Of a stretch of DNA of 62,156 bases, positions 44,429 through 53,748 are shown piece after piece. The notes beneath the pieces are model-generated. The model had not been told where the DNA came from and did no database searches. It worked only from the letters and a program-made list of their open reading frames with translations. The position numbers and the translations under genes are program-made. This DNA is from Hyphomonas sp. Its GTDB lineage: Bacteria > Pseudomonadota > Alphaproteobacteria > Caulobacterales > Hyphomonadaceae. Numbering within the stretch: the first letter of the stretch is position 1; each line of letters starts with the position of its first letter. The DNA is taken from assembly GCF_013823385.1 (NCBI RefSeq), contig NZ_PNMA01000023.1, positions 1 to 62,156 of the forward strand, read 5' to 3'.

Positions 44429-45240
44429 GCCCAGCCCTCGCCGAAGGCAAAGTCTTCATAGCTGCGCCGCGCGCTTTGCCAGCCCTCCGCGTCCACATCG
44501 CGTCCGCCAAAAAAGCTGTTCTCCACAATCTGGATAATTGGTCTCAGCGCCCGGCGCGCGCGATCCGGCAGGCTGCCGAGCCCGGCGATTTCCCGCGCCG
44601 TCAGCGAGGTCGGCACGCCGCCCTCCAGCCGCTCCTGCACATCCTCGATGGACCGGAACAGCAAGAGGTGAACGGCCTCTGCAAACCGGCCCTCGCGGGC
44701 CAGCGCATCCGCCTCCTCCAACAGGGAGCGGGCCCGGTCGGCGTCCGGGCGAATGTCGGTCAGCACATCGTCGGCAGCTTTCGTCTTTTCCTTCCGTGCA
44801 AAGCCAAGCCGCATCCGGATCGCTTCGCCGAACAGGAAATAGAGCAGCCCCAGAACCACGGCGGCGCCAATGAGCCAGAAGATCAGTCTGAACAGTGGCC
44901 CAAGTGCCTGGAGAAATTCGGCGATGGCCCTAATCCATCCAGGGGGCTCGCGCGGTTCAATCTGGATATCTGCTTCTTCCGGGCGGGTAAGCTGCAGGTC
45001 GCCGTCGCGCAGATAGGCGGCATGCGCTTTTTCCACCGCGCTGACATCGGTCTCGACGGCGCCGCCGGTATAGTCGTTCCCGTACGCGTACTCGTCGTAA
45101 TATTCCGGATCCGCCTCGTAACCGGAATCTGCCTGCGGCGCGGCGTCGGGGGGTGGGTTCTGTGCAAGCGCCGGTGCCCCCACACACAGGAAGACACTTG
45201 CGGCCAGAGCGAGCGCGCTGGACCTGACGAGTGACACCAC
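44425..45240 (-). CDS. DUF4129 domain protein
   Basis: 271 residues and first gene of the operon. The signal sequence (ALALAASVFLCVGAPALAQ) precedes an acidic, Tyr-rich periplasmic stretch, one transmembrane helix (FRLIFWLIGAAVVLGLLYFL) and a helical C-terminal DUF4129 domain (ALAREGRFAEAVHLLLFRSI, ARRSYEDFAFG). Proteins of this kind are the regular first partner in MoxR-DUF58 operons. The start gives the normal signal peptide, and about 200 bases lie upstream for a promoter. Confidence 0.88.
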   Translation of the reverse strand: MVSLVRSSALALAASVFLCVGAPALAQNPPPDAAPQADSGYEADPEYYDEYAYGNDYTGGAVETDVSAVEKAHAAYLRDGDLQLTRPEEADIQIEPREPPGWIRAIAEFLQALGPLFRLIFWLIGAAVVLGLLYFLFGEAIRMRLGFARKEKTKAADDVLTDIRPDADRARSLLEEADALAREGRFAEAVHLLLFRSIEDVQERLEGGVPTSLTAREIAGLGSLPDRARRALRPIIQIVENSFFGGRDVDAEGWQSARRSYEDFAFGEGWA

Positions 45241-45438
45241 TCAACAACCCTCCTGCCGACACCCACCGGATGTCCTTTCGGTAACTATTTCAGAGCTTTC
45301 GGGTCGCTTCAATGTCTGTTTCCGTCCCGGCTGATCTTAGCGGCGTAAAGCGCCAGGCAGGCCAATTCTGGGCGCTGCGGAGGCGGTTTGCGGTCAATCC
45401 GCCTTATCCGCTGGGAGCTGCCCTTTGCCATCCCCGGA

Positions 45439-46998
45439 TCAGGGGGCAGGCTGCGACGATGAGCCGGTGGCGTGGGCGCAGGCGCGCGCCGTCAGCGCCA
45501 TGATGGTGAGGGTCGGGTTCTGGATGCCCTGGGAAGGCAGTGCGGCGCCATCGGTGACATACAGCCCCGGCATCGCCCAGCATTCATTGTGCGGGGTCAG
45601 CACAGATGTCTGCGCGTCCCTGCCCAGCCGCGCGCCGCCGCATTCATGCACCGATGTGCCCGGCGGTGCCGCCCGGTCCGGCCGTACCAGAACCTTTGCG
45701 CCAATGGTGTCGAACAATTCGGTGAGCGCGGTGGACATCGACGCGGCCAGCGCGTGTTCCCGCTCGCCCCACTGCATCTCGATGCGCAGCAGGGGCGCGC
45801 CCCATTTATCGGTTTTTACCTTCGACAGGGACACGCGGTTCTCTGCCAGCGGCGCGCTTTCGCCAAAGGCCGCTGCGGTCGTCCAGGAGCCCGTCACGTT
45901 CACGGTTGCATATAGCTGGATGCCATATCCCCGGTCGCGCGGATCGCCACCAGCACGCAGATCAAACCGGGGCAGGTATACACAGCGCCCAGGCTCCACT
46001 TCGGCGCTCATCGGCAGGGAGGGGCTCACGCCTTCCGCCTTCACCATCACATGGTCGGTCAGATACCCGCCCAGCGCTGGCAGCTGATCAGACAGCGCGC
46101 CCTCTGGTGTGTGGGAGTTTAGCAGGATGCGCGTGGATTCCAGCGAAGAGGCGCAGAGGAACACAAGCGGTGCCTCGGCCGTCTCCCGCGCGCCCGTCAG
46201 CGGGTTCAGCCATTCCACGCCGCTTGCCCGGCCATCCGGCCCGGCCAGCACGCGCTGCGCCAGCGCATTTGTCCTCAGCGTCAGATGGCCTGTATCTTGC
46301 GCGATCTGGGTGAAATTCACAGGCGGCGCATACCGGCTCAGCATGACAGGCGCCTCCGGCCAGGCAGACCGGATTGTCTCGAACAGCACGGTTTCCGAGG
46401 CGCTCAGTGTAAGCGCGTGCGCAATCACGCTGTCGGGAATGTAGGCGATGCCCTCCTGCGCGCCGGTCAGCCGCAGGCGGCGCTCCACCTGCTGATACCA
46501 GGGCTCCAGCTCATCTATGCCAAACGGCCAGGGGCTCGGACCGTCCGTCTTGGGGCCAACATCCGTCTCGCCGAAGCGATAATACTGCCGGCCATGTCCG
46601 GGCACGACCATCCGTCCGCCAATGCCGTGAGACCTGATCCAGTTGAACGGCTTGTCCGGCGGCGTTTCGTAGGGGTGGTCCTTGTCGTCGACAAAGCCGT
46701 CAGGCTTCTGCACCCAGGCAAAGCATTCTGTCTGCACCGGCTGCCGCATGCGGCCCACGCCCCGCAACACCTTCATCGCCGCATTGATCAGGCGTGGCGG
46801 CAAAACCCTAGCCAAACGCGGGTCGGAAACACTACCGATGGTGGCGGCCACGCTTTTGCTCAGAGGCTTCTTCCAGAACGGGTATTTGCTGCCCGCGTCC
46901 AGCAACAGCACCGACAACCCACGCTCGCAAAGCAGCGCAGCCGCAAGCCCTCCGGCGGCGCCTGCGCCCACCACGATTGCGTCATGCTTAGCCGTCAT
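45439..46998 (-). CDS. GMC family FAD oxidoreductase
   Basis: 519 residues. The FAD-binding loop VVGAGAAGGLAAALLCERGL opens the protein, and the C-terminal half ends with LYVTDGAALPSQGIQNPTLT, the GMC signature. HECGGARLGRD supplies the His region near the C-terminus. It would oxidise an alcohol, perhaps a sugar or sterol-like substrate; no substrate clue. The ATG at 46998 is used, with GGGAC upstream. It is divergent from the aldo/keto reductase, across an 6-base inverted repeat, and the two may act in one oxidation pathway. Confidence 0.9.
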   Translation of the reverse strand: MTAKHDAIVVGAGAAGGLAAALLCERGLSVLLLDAGSKYPFWKKPLSKSVAATIGSVSDPRLARVLPPRLINAAMKVLRGVGRMRQPVQTECFAWVQKPDGFVDDKDHPYETPPDKPFNWIRSHGIGGRMVVPGHGRQYYRFGETDVGPKTDGPSPWPFGIDELEPWYQQVERRLRLTGAQEGIAYIPDSVIAHALTLSASETVLFETIRSAWPEAPVMLSRYAPPVNFTQIAQDTGHLTLRTNALAQRVLAGPDGRASGVEWLNPLTGARETAEAPLVFLCASSLESTRILLNSHTPEGALSDQLPALGGYLTDHVMVKAEGVSPSLPMSAEVEPGRCVYLPRFDLRAGGDPRDRGYGIQLYATVNVTGSWTTAAAFGESAPLAENRVSLSKVKTDKWGAPLLRIEMQWGEREHALAASMSTALTELFDTIGAKVLVRPDRAAPPGTSVHECGGARLGRDAQTSVLTPHNECWAMPGLYVTDGAALPSQGIQNPTLTIMALTARACAHATGSSSQPAP

Positions 46999-47027
46999 GA
47001 GTGTCCCGCTCTGATTGCCGCGCTCTA

Positions 47028-47046
47028 GCAAAGATTACAGCTTTGC
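47028..47046. promoter_or_regulatory. Inverted repeat between the GMC and aldo/keto reductase genes
   Basis: GCAAAG - 7 bases - CTTTGC, a perfect 6-base palindrome 30-90 bases from either divergent start. It may be an operator, but the gap is only about 120 bases and other palindromes (ATGCAT) are close, so this is a weak call. Confidence 0.35.
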
Positions 47047-47118
47047 ACGATTCATGCATGTTAGTTGCAAGAGAGGAAGCACGTGTCATGCCTTCCCCTG
47101 AAAAAATGATTGATTGAT

Positions 47119-48099
47119 ATGAACATTAACCACCCACCGCCCTCCGAGATGCCTTCGAATGCGCCTGTCGGCGCTGTTGAGCGGCTTTTGTCCCGTCGCT
47201 CGGGCCCGCTGGGCTTCGGAACCGGCCTCCTGCACCATGTGAATGATCCCGCCTCTGCCGTTCGCCTCCTCCGCCAGGCGCATGAGCAGGGCATCACCTA
47301 TTTCGATACAGCGCGCCTTTATGGCGACGGCCGCTGCGAAGGTCTGTTGGGCGAGGCCTTCTCCCACATGCGGGGGGAGGTCATCCTGGCCACCAAGATC
47401 GGCATACTCCCGCCTGCGCGGGACTTCGCCGTCCGCCTAAAAGCCAAACTGGCGGCCACCCTCCGGCGTCTGCCGCCACTGCGAAGTATCGTGCCAGCGC
47501 CGCCTGTGCAATTTCCCGAATTCGGCGTGTTTGATCCGGCCCGGATGCAGGCAAGCCTTGAAACTAGCCTGCGCGAACTGCGCACTGATCACGTTGATCT
47601 GCTGCTGCTGCATGAATGCGCGCTGGAAGATGTGTGCCGCCCTGAGGTGCTGGAATTTGCCGAGCAGGCCATCCGGCAGGGAAAGGCGCGCGCCTGGGGT
47701 GTTGCCCCTGCGCCGGACGCGATGCTCGCGATTGCCGCCAGCGGCGCCCCCTATGGCGATGTTGCCCAGTTTGACGCTGCGCTGCAGCCTGCCTTTATCC
47801 TCCCGCCGAAACTCACAATCACCCATTCCTGCCTGGGCGCCCGTTTCCAGGAAACGCTGGCCCGGCTCAGCCAGGATGAGCCATTCAGAGAGCGCTGGTC
47901 CACCGCGCTCGGCAAGGAAGCGACTACCGCCGCGATCGCTCAGGCTTTCCTCGCCCATGCCGTCCGCCAGAATCCCGGCGGCCTCGTCCTGTTCTCCACC
48001 ACGCGCCCTGAACGACTGCGCTCCAATCTGGACGCTGCCACGCTGATCACGGCGCCGGACCAGGCTGCGGCCATTGCTGCGCTGATCGCAGGAGAATGA
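47119..48099 (+). CDS. Aldo/keto reductase
   Basis: 326 residues with a TIM-barrel fold. The catalytic tetrad is visible: Asp and Tyr in TYFDTARLYGDGRCE, Lys in VILATKIGILP, and His in LLLLHECALEDVC. It would reduce aldehydes or ketones with NADPH. The ATG at 47119 is used; a TTG at 47110 would add three residues and neither has a strong ribosome site. It is divergent from the GMC oxidoreductase. Confidence 0.9.
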   Translation: MNINHPPPSEMPSNAPVGAVERLLSRRSGPLGFGTGLLHHVNDPASAVRLLRQAHEQGITYFDTARLYGDGRCEGLLGEAFSHMRGEVILATKIGILPPARDFAVRLKAKLAATLRRLPPLRSIVPAPPVQFPEFGVFDPARMQASLETSLRELRTDHVDLLLLHECALEDVCRPEVLEFAEQAIRQGKARAWGVAPAPDAMLAIAASGAPYGDVAQFDAALQPAFILPPKLTITHSCLGARFQETLARLSQDEPFRERWSTALGKEATTAAIAQAFLAHAVRQNPGGLVLFSTTRPERLRSNLDAATLITAPDQAAAIAALIAGE

Positions 48100-48158
48100 A
48101 TGGACAAGCGCTCGCCAGCGCATATCTAGGGCGCTGAAACTGCCAAAGGGTGCCCACC

Positions 48159-48626
48159 ATGGATAAGGCTGAAGTCTACCGCCAGCTCAAGGAAGAAATC
48201 GACAGCGTCGTGGCCGGGGAAACCTCCGACACCGCGCGCTATGCCTCGGCAGCCTGCCTGCTCGCCCAGGCGTTCAAGCCGCGTTTTTTCTGGACCGGTT
48301 TCTATCTGGTAGATCCGCTGAAATCCCAGGAACTCGTCGTTGGCCCGTATCAGGGCACGCTCGGCTGCCTGCGCATTCCCTTCGGCAAGGGCGTCTGCGG
48401 TCATGTCGCGTCCACGAAAGAGCCGATCATCGTGCCGGATGTGCACGAATTCCCCGGCCACATCGCCTGCGACTCTGCCTCGAACTCCGAAATCGTCGTC
48501 CCTGTTTTCCGCGCCGATGGCAGCCTCGCTGCCGTGCTGGATGTCGACTCGACCGAGTATGACGCCTTCGACGAAATCGATCAGGCTGGTCTAGTTGCCA
48601 TCTGCGGGAGCCTGCTCACCGTCTGA
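48159..48626 (+). CDS. msrC: GAF-domain free methionine-(R)-sulfoxide reductase
   Basis: 155 residues, a single GAF domain. It would reduce free Met-R-sulfoxide with thioredoxin. The three catalytic and resolving Cys of the family are all present: GCLRIPFGKGVCGHVAS gives two and HIACDSASNSEIVVPV the third. FWTGFYLVD and AVLDVDSTEYDAFDEID complete the family pattern. The ATG at 48159 follows AAAGGG; an in-frame GTG at 48150 is less likely. Its last 36 bases overlap the end of the convergent carboxylesterase gene. Confidence 0.92.
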   Translation: MDKAEVYRQLKEEIDSVVAGETSDTARYASAACLLAQAFKPRFFWTGFYLVDPLKSQELVVGPYQGTLGCLRIPFGKGVCGHVASTKEPIIVPDVHEFPGHIACDSASNSEIVVPVFRADGSLAAVLDVDSTEYDAFDEIDQAGLVAICGSLLTV

Positions 48627-50579
48627 GGCTGAGGCTGGGGAAGGCGTCTCCACCGGCGGGTTCAGCGGCCGCAGCACAGGCGCTGGCAACACCTCCGCAG
48701 GCTGAGGGGTTGGCCGTGCCTCTGCGGGCGGCGGCGCCGCCATCGCGGGCCGGGTTACCGGCGCTTCCCGGATAACCGGCGGTCTCTCGAATGCGGCAGG
48801 CTCGGGCTCATCCAGCACCTCGATATTGGCGGGCGGCACAGCCGCATCCACCGGCTCGGGCACTGTCGGCGTCAGCGGTGGTCCCGCCATCTGCTCGATC
48901 CGGTTCAGCAAATTCTCTTCCAGAATGTCCAGCCGCCGCGCGCGCAGCCCCTCGATCACGCGGATTGAATGGTTGAGGTCCAGCCACACATCCCGGTCCA
49001 CAGAATAGGCCGGCCATTCGGGGACACCGGGGCCATTCGGGTCGCCGGTGCGCGCAAAGTTTGTCCAATAGGTCATCATCGCTTCGGTCAGCATCCGGTC
49101 CCCCTCGGTCACTTTCAGGCCGGGCAGGTGGCTGTCGAACACGAAGGATATTTCCGCCGCATGGAACGCGCCGATCGTCTGGCGGGGCGAGGGGGGAACG
49201 CGGGTGAAGTGATAGAGATAGGTGGGCTGCCCCGTCTGCGCGTTGCGCCGGCCCACATAGCGCATATGCACGCCAAACAGGTCGTCGCCCAGCATGTCGG
49301 TCGCGCCCTTGTCCCAGCTCTCCAGCGTGTTCATGCCATAAAGCGCCTGCAGCGCCTTGGCCGGGTTCAGTCCGAACACGGACGCCAGCGCTTCTTCCCG
49401 CTCCTCCAGAGTGCCCGTGATCCGGGGGCGCAGCACAGTCGGCGACTCGATCTCGCTGTAGAACAGCGTGCCCTCATCCGCGTTGAAGCCGGCCATCATC
49501 GGCACCTGCGGCGTCTGCCCGTCCCGGAAGGCTGCGCCGATAGGGCGGGGCAGCACCTTGCCATCCACGACGGGAAGGAAATACGGCGTCAGATCCTGGC
49601 GCACGTCGCTGCGGGCAATGATCGCGGCAGCCGGAATATTGCGCAGATCGCCCGCGCGCGCCGTATGCGGAACAAGTGTGGAGAGAAATTCGATGCCCGC
49701 CTCTTCGGCGCTTTTCACGCCGGGAATGGCCGAGCGTTTCAGGTGCAGCGCGTTGTACGTGCTCGCCCCGCTCTGGAGGATCGCCTTGTGGAACAGCCCT
49801 TCTGAAAGCGGGCTGGCCATCAGTTCAGTGATGGACTGGGCGCCGGCGCTTTCGCCGAACACGGTCACATTGTTCGGGTCGCCCCCGAACACGGCGATAT
49901 TCTCCCGCACCCAGCTCAGCGCCGATACCTGATCCAGCAGGCCGTAATTGCCCGAGGTGCCCGCTTCCTCGGTGAGAGCAGGGTGGGCGAGATAACCCAG
50001 CGCGCCGAGCCGGTAATTGATGGTGACCAGCACCACGCCTTTCTCCACCAGCCCGTTGGCCTGATAGATCCCCTGCGATCCCGACCCGAACTGGTGCGAG
50101 CCGCCATGGATCCACACCATCACCGGCTGCAGCTCCCGCCCGCCCAGATTGGCCGTGCGGATGTTCAGCGACAGGCAGTCTTCCGATTCCGGCGGCGGTT
50201 TCTGCAGCGCCATCACCCCGCGCGCCATCATCCGCTCAAAACCGGAGAGGCCCACGCCCTCCAGGATACGGTCGACAAACCCGGCCGAGCGGCCCCGGCT
50301 CTGCAGGCATTCAGGACCATACTCGCGCGTGTCTCGGGAAATCGCGCCCCATTGCGGCGCCGCCGCCGGCGGCGTCCAGCGCTTGGCGGTGGCGTAAGGA
50401 ATGCCGTTGAAGACGATCACGTCCGGATTGGCCCGGTCCACCCCGCCGATCACGACGCCCTGATGAATGCGCACAGGCTCCGACATTTCCATCGGCTTGG
50501 GCGGCTTGCGCAGGGCATACCAGCCATAGGCCGCTCCCGCGATCAGGATAAAAAGCAGAACTATACTGAAACGGCGCAT
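48591..50579 (-). CDS. Type B carboxylesterase
   Basis: 662 residues. An N-terminal membrane helix (IVLLFILIAGAAYGWYAL) probably anchors it in the inner membrane with the catalytic domain in the periplasm. The alpha/beta hydrolase core shows MVWIHGGSHQFGSGS (oxyanion hole), FGESAGAQS (nucleophile Ser), the Glu region FNADEGTLFYSE, and His in GAFHAAEISFVF. The last 100 residues are Pro/Ala-rich and probably disordered, an unusual extension for this family. The end overlaps the convergent msrC gene by 36 bases. Confidence 0.9.
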   Translation of the reverse strand: MRRFSIVLLFILIAGAAYGWYALRKPPKPMEMSEPVRIHQGVVIGGVDRANPDVIVFNGIPYATAKRWTPPAAAPQWGAISRDTREYGPECLQSRGRSAGFVDRILEGVGLSGFERMMARGVMALQKPPPESEDCLSLNIRTANLGGRELQPVMVWIHGGSHQFGSGSQGIYQANGLVEKGVVLVTINYRLGALGYLAHPALTEEAGTSGNYGLLDQVSALSWVRENIAVFGGDPNNVTVFGESAGAQSITELMASPLSEGLFHKAILQSGASTYNALHLKRSAIPGVKSAEEAGIEFLSTLVPHTARAGDLRNIPAAAIIARSDVRQDLTPYFLPVVDGKVLPRPIGAAFRDGQTPQVPMMAGFNADEGTLFYSEIESPTVLRPRITGTLEEREEALASVFGLNPAKALQALYGMNTLESWDKGATDMLGDDLFGVHMRYVGRRNAQTGQPTYLYHFTRVPPSPRQTIGAFHAAEISFVFDSHLPGLKVTEGDRMLTEAMMTYWTNFARTGDPNGPGVPEWPAYSVDRDVWLDLNHSIRVIEGLRARRLDILEENLLNRIEQMAGPPLTPTVPEPVDAAVPPANIEVLDEPEPAAFERPPVIREAPVTRPAMAAPPPAEARPTPQPAEVLPAPVLRPLNPPVETPSPASASDGEQAPADGN

Positions 50580-50644
50580 CGCCGGTCCCCCGCAATCGTC
50601 GAATCCCTCGGCATCATAGCCGCATGAGGGGTGTGTGGCTAACC

Positions 50645-51766
50645 CTAAGCGCTGCGCAGGCCCAGCGTGCTCAGCGTCCGGATCGTGGCGCCTGTAAGGT
50701 CTGCAACAGGTTCAATCCCGCACGCCATGCGGATAAACCCGCCCGGCACATTGTCGCCCCAGCGCGCCCGGCATTCAGCGGCCGAATGCACCCCGCCAAA
50801 ACTTGTTGCCGGTGTAATAAGGGGATGGCGCTCAATAAACTGCTCGGCCAGCTCCCGGCTCGGCAGGCAGAAGCTGACAATCGGTCCGTACCCGCTCATC
50901 TGCTTGCGCGCCACGCCATGCGCCGGGTCTGTCGCCAGCCCCGGATAGCGCAAGCCCGTTACGCCTTCCATGCCGGAAAGCGCATTTGCCACCGCCAGCG
51001 CATTGGCATTCGCCCGGGCCACGCGCAGCTCCAGTGTCGCAAGGCCCCGGTGCAAAAGGTAAGCATCAAACGGGCTGCAGATCGCCCCGCCGAGGCGCCG
51101 CCAGGTTTTCACCGGCGCCATCAGCGCCGGGTCTCGGCTCGCCACATGCCCTGCCAGAATGTCCGAATGCCCGGCCATCGCCTTGGTGTCGGCCATGATC
51201 GTGAAGTCCGCGCCAAGGTCCAGCGGCCGCTGGCAAAGCGGCGTCGCGGTCGTATTGTCCACCGCCAGCAGCGCGCCGGCAGCCTTCGCATTGCGCGCCA
51301 GCTTGGCCAGGTCACACACTTCCAGCCCCGGATTGGACGGCGTCTCCGCCAGCACCAGCTTCACGCCGGTCAGGTCCGCCTCGGCCATCTCCGCCGTCAA
51401 GCAGGTGGCAATGTCGATCCCCAGCGGCGCAAAATACGCCTCCAGCAGCGCGCGGGCATTATAATAGCCGTCCGCATGCACCAGCACCCGGTCCCCCGGC
51501 TTCAGATGCGCGTAGAATAGCGCCGCAATCGCCGCCATGCCGGAGGGAAAGAGCACCGCTTCGGCCCCTTCCAGCAGGCCGATCTCGGCCTCCACTTCCT
51601 CAACCGTCGGGTTGCCATAGCGCCCATACACATGGCTCGCCTGCGGGTCGCCCGGCAGGTGGAAGGTCGTCGAGGCCACGATCGGCAGGGCGACGGGATC
51701 GCCCTTCTGCAGGCTTTCGCCCCGCCGGTGCAGCAGGCGCGAAATGGGGGAGAGGTCTTCAGCCAA
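50645..51766 (-). CDS. PLP-dependent trans-sulfuration enzyme (cystathionine gamma-synthase/beta-lyase type)
   Basis: 373 residues. VYGRYGNPTVEEVE and FPSGMAAIAALFYAH give the family fold, LAVDNTTATPLCQRPLDLGA the PLP cavity, and ADTKAMAGHSDILAG carries the Schiff-base Lys. Members interconvert cysteine, cystathionine and homocysteine; gamma-synthase versus lyase activity cannot be read here. The start is a TTG at 51766 that overlaps the end of the GST-like gene by eight bases; longer open frames lie inside that gene. It is the last gene in a minus-strand run from 56036. Confidence 0.85.
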   Translation of the reverse strand: MAEDLSPISRLLHRRGESLQKGDPVALPIVASTTFHLPGDPQASHVYGRYGNPTVEEVEAEIGLLEGAEAVLFPSGMAAIAALFYAHLKPGDRVLVHADGYYNARALLEAYFAPLGIDIATCLTAEMAEADLTGVKLVLAETPSNPGLEVCDLAKLARNAKAAGALLAVDNTTATPLCQRPLDLGADFTIMADTKAMAGHSDILAGHVASRDPALMAPVKTWRRLGGAICSPFDAYLLHRGLATLELRVARANANALAVANALSGMEGVTGLRYPGLATDPAHGVARKQMSGYGPIVSFCLPSRELAEQFIERHPLITPATSFGGVHSAAECRARWGDNVPGGFIRMACGIEPVADLTGATIRTLSTLGLRSA

Positions 51767-52754
51767 GTATGTCAGCTCCAGGTCCGATGAGCCGCGCCAG
51801 CCCGGCGCGAGTGGTATCGTCCAGCCGGTGCCATTCCTCGCGCAGGCTCGCAAGACACTTCACCTGATATTTGAACACGCCCTGCTCGTACCGGCCGCCC
51901 TCGATGGTCAGCGAAAACGTTTCCGCCCCCGCCTCGATCGCCTTTGCGTTCGCCAGCAGGAAGGGCAGGTAAGTGTCCCCCGCCTGCGCCAGCAGGGCGG
52001 TCACCGCCGGGCTTGCCAGAGCCGCCGTCGCCCCGGCCCAATCCCCGCCAATCCCGCTGGCATCATCGGCATGGTCCAGCCAGCGATAAAGGTAAGGCAC
52101 CGCCTCCCGCATCCACGCCATCGGCGTCGGGTCATAGCTCATCACCTTGAGCTGCCCATAGAAGGCCAGATCCGCCAGCGAAATCCGGTCCCCGAACAGG
52201 AACCGCCAGGGCCCCAGCGCCATCTCCTGCAGCGCCATGCAGCTGCGCTTCCAGCTTGCTTCGATCACCGGCGCCGTCTGCGGCGTGCAGCCCACCAGCG
52301 CCATGCGCGAAATCTGCCGCGCACGGATCACCGCCGCATTCTTCTCCACCGTCTCGAGGCCCGCATTCGGCATCGAGTCATACATCAGCCAGTTGGCGCA
52401 CCATTCCTGATCGGCCGCGTAGAACCAGCGATAATGGAACATCGCCTTCATGAACCATTCGTCGGCCATGTCCTCCAGCAGCAGGCACACGAAACGCAGC
52501 GCCGCATCCTCGGGCACCAGCGCGCGGCCCTCGCCCTCGATGGAAAGCAGGAACGGCGTGGAATCATTCGTCCAGCTGCCATCCGGCTTGCGGATCACCG
52601 GGATCACCTGCGCCTTCACATTCGGCATGATCACCCCGCGCTCTTCGCCGGTCATCCCGCTCCAGCTGTGGGGCAATCCCTTGGCCCGCAGCGCCGCCCG
52701 CACTTTCAGCGAATAGGGAGACCCCAGCGCGCCATAGACTTCATACCTGCTCAT
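51759..52754 (-). CDS. Glutathione S-transferase-like protein
   Basis: 331 residues, longer than a normal GST. The N-terminal thioredoxin fold begins VYGALGSPYSLKVRAALRAK, with a Ser in the position of the catalytic residue, followed by helical C-terminal domains with GPWRFLFGDRISLADLAFYG. The ATG at 52754 overlaps the stop of the DUF1330 gene (ATGA), which decides the start. Substrate unknown; such fused or extended GSTs are common in alphaproteobacteria. Confidence 0.85.
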   Translation of the reverse strand: MSRYEVYGALGSPYSLKVRAALRAKGLPHSWSGMTGEERGVIMPNVKAQVIPVIRKPDGSWTNDSTPFLLSIEGEGRALVPEDAALRFVCLLLEDMADEWFMKAMFHYRWFYAADQEWCANWLMYDSMPNAGLETVEKNAAVIRARQISRMALVGCTPQTAPVIEASWKRSCMALQEMALGPWRFLFGDRISLADLAFYGQLKVMSYDPTPMAWMREAVPYLYRWLDHADDASGIGGDWAGATAALASPAVTALLAQAGDTYLPFLLANAKAIEAGAETFSLTIEGGRYEQGVFKYQVKCLASLREEWHRLDDTTRAGLARLIGPGADILG

Positions 52755-53173
52755 TGCTTTTCCCCATTCACCCATGTCGGCCGCGTCACGATCAGCTCCT
52801 GGCAGAGCAGCCCCGCCTCCCTATGCCGCGACATGTCCTTGTAGTCCCTATGGTTCAGCGTCGCGATGAAGGCCTGCCGGCTGGGAAAATGGTTCACCAG
52901 CACCGCGTCCCAATCCCCATTCCCAATGAAAAACCGCTCCGTATCCCCCAGCAGCAGCGTCGTCCCGCCCACTTCGGCAGCGGCCACCGTGAAGGCTTCC
53001 GAATAGCGCATGTAGGCGTCCCGTCCGCTGATCGTTTCGCCATATTCGGGGTCCTCGGGGCGATATTCTGCCTTCACCTTGAACTTCAGAATGTTCACCT
53101 GCGCCACCGGCCCGTCATACGGGTCATCCCGGAAGGCGCGGAACTGGTCGGCCGTCGGCTGAAAGGCGGGCAT
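52751..53173 (-). CDS. DUF1330 family protein
   Basis: 140 residues with the ferredoxin-like fold of DUF1330: GPVAQVNILKFKVKAEY, YMRYSEAFTVAAAEVGGTTL, and DWDAVLVNHFPSRQAFIATL. The family is thought to be related to small oxidoreductase or binding proteins, but no activity is established. It overlaps the GST-like gene by four bases and lies 5 bases after the NUDIX gene, so all belong to one operon. Confidence 0.88.
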   Translation of the reverse strand: MPAFQPTADQFRAFRDDPYDGPVAQVNILKFKVKAEYRPEDPEYGETISGRDAYMRYSEAFTVAAAEVGGTTLLLGDTERFFIGNGDWDAVLVNHFPSRQAFIATLNHRDYKDMSRHREAGLLCQELIVTRPTWVNGEKQ

Positions 53174-53178
53174 CGGCG

Positions 53179-53748
53179 TTACTCCTTGGGGCGAAGCTCG
53201 GGATGTTTCAAAAAATAGCGTTCGGCATAGAACAGCGCCGCCGCATGCAGGGCGTGCTGCACTTCCAGATGCCCATAATCGAGAAACTCCGGATACGGCA
53301 TTTCCAGAACTTCAATATCCTCATTCGGGTCCAGTTCCTGGCGCGTGTCCCGCGTGCAGCCCAGCGCGAGGTAATAGTGCAGCTTGTTGTTCTGTGTCGC
53401 CGGGTTTGGGTGGCACGTGCCCACCCAGATCATCTGGCGGGGCACATAGCCTGTCTCCTCGCGCAGCTCTCGCGCGCCGACCTTCTCCCAGTCCGTTTCG
53501 CCCGGATCGGATACCCCGCCCGGCAGGCCTACCATCACCACCTGCGCCGCGTGGCGATACTCCCGCACCAGCACAACATTGCCCGCGTCCGTCACCGGGA
53601 TAACGGTCACCCATTCGGATAGTTCGGTCACATGATAGTCTTCAATGATATGCCCGTCCGCCCGCTCGCAACGGTCGGTCCGCAGGCCCATGAACCGGTC
53701 CTTCAACACCTGCTTCGAAGACAGGATTTTCCAGGGCTTGATGGTCAT
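53179..53748 (-). CDS. NUDIX hydrolase (ADP-ribose pyrophosphatase type)
   Basis: 189 residues. The Nudix box fits Gx5Ex7REUxEExGU exactly: GGVSDPGETDWEKVGARELR continuing EETGYV. An N-terminal beta-rich part precedes it, and the C-terminus is a helix and a Lys tail. It would hydrolyse nucleoside diphosphate-linked compounds such as ADP-ribose; the specific substrate is not predictable. The start overlaps the end of the S9 peptidase gene (ATGA). Confidence 0.9.
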   Translation of the reverse strand: MTIKPWKILSSKQVLKDRFMGLRTDRCERADGHIIEDYHVTELSEWVTVIPVTDAGNVVLVREYRHAAQVVMVGLPGGVSDPGETDWEKVGARELREETGYVPRQMIWVGTCHPNPATQNNKLHYYLALGCTRDTRQELDPNEDIEVLEMPYPEFLDYGHLEVQHALHAAALFYAERYFLKHPELRPKE

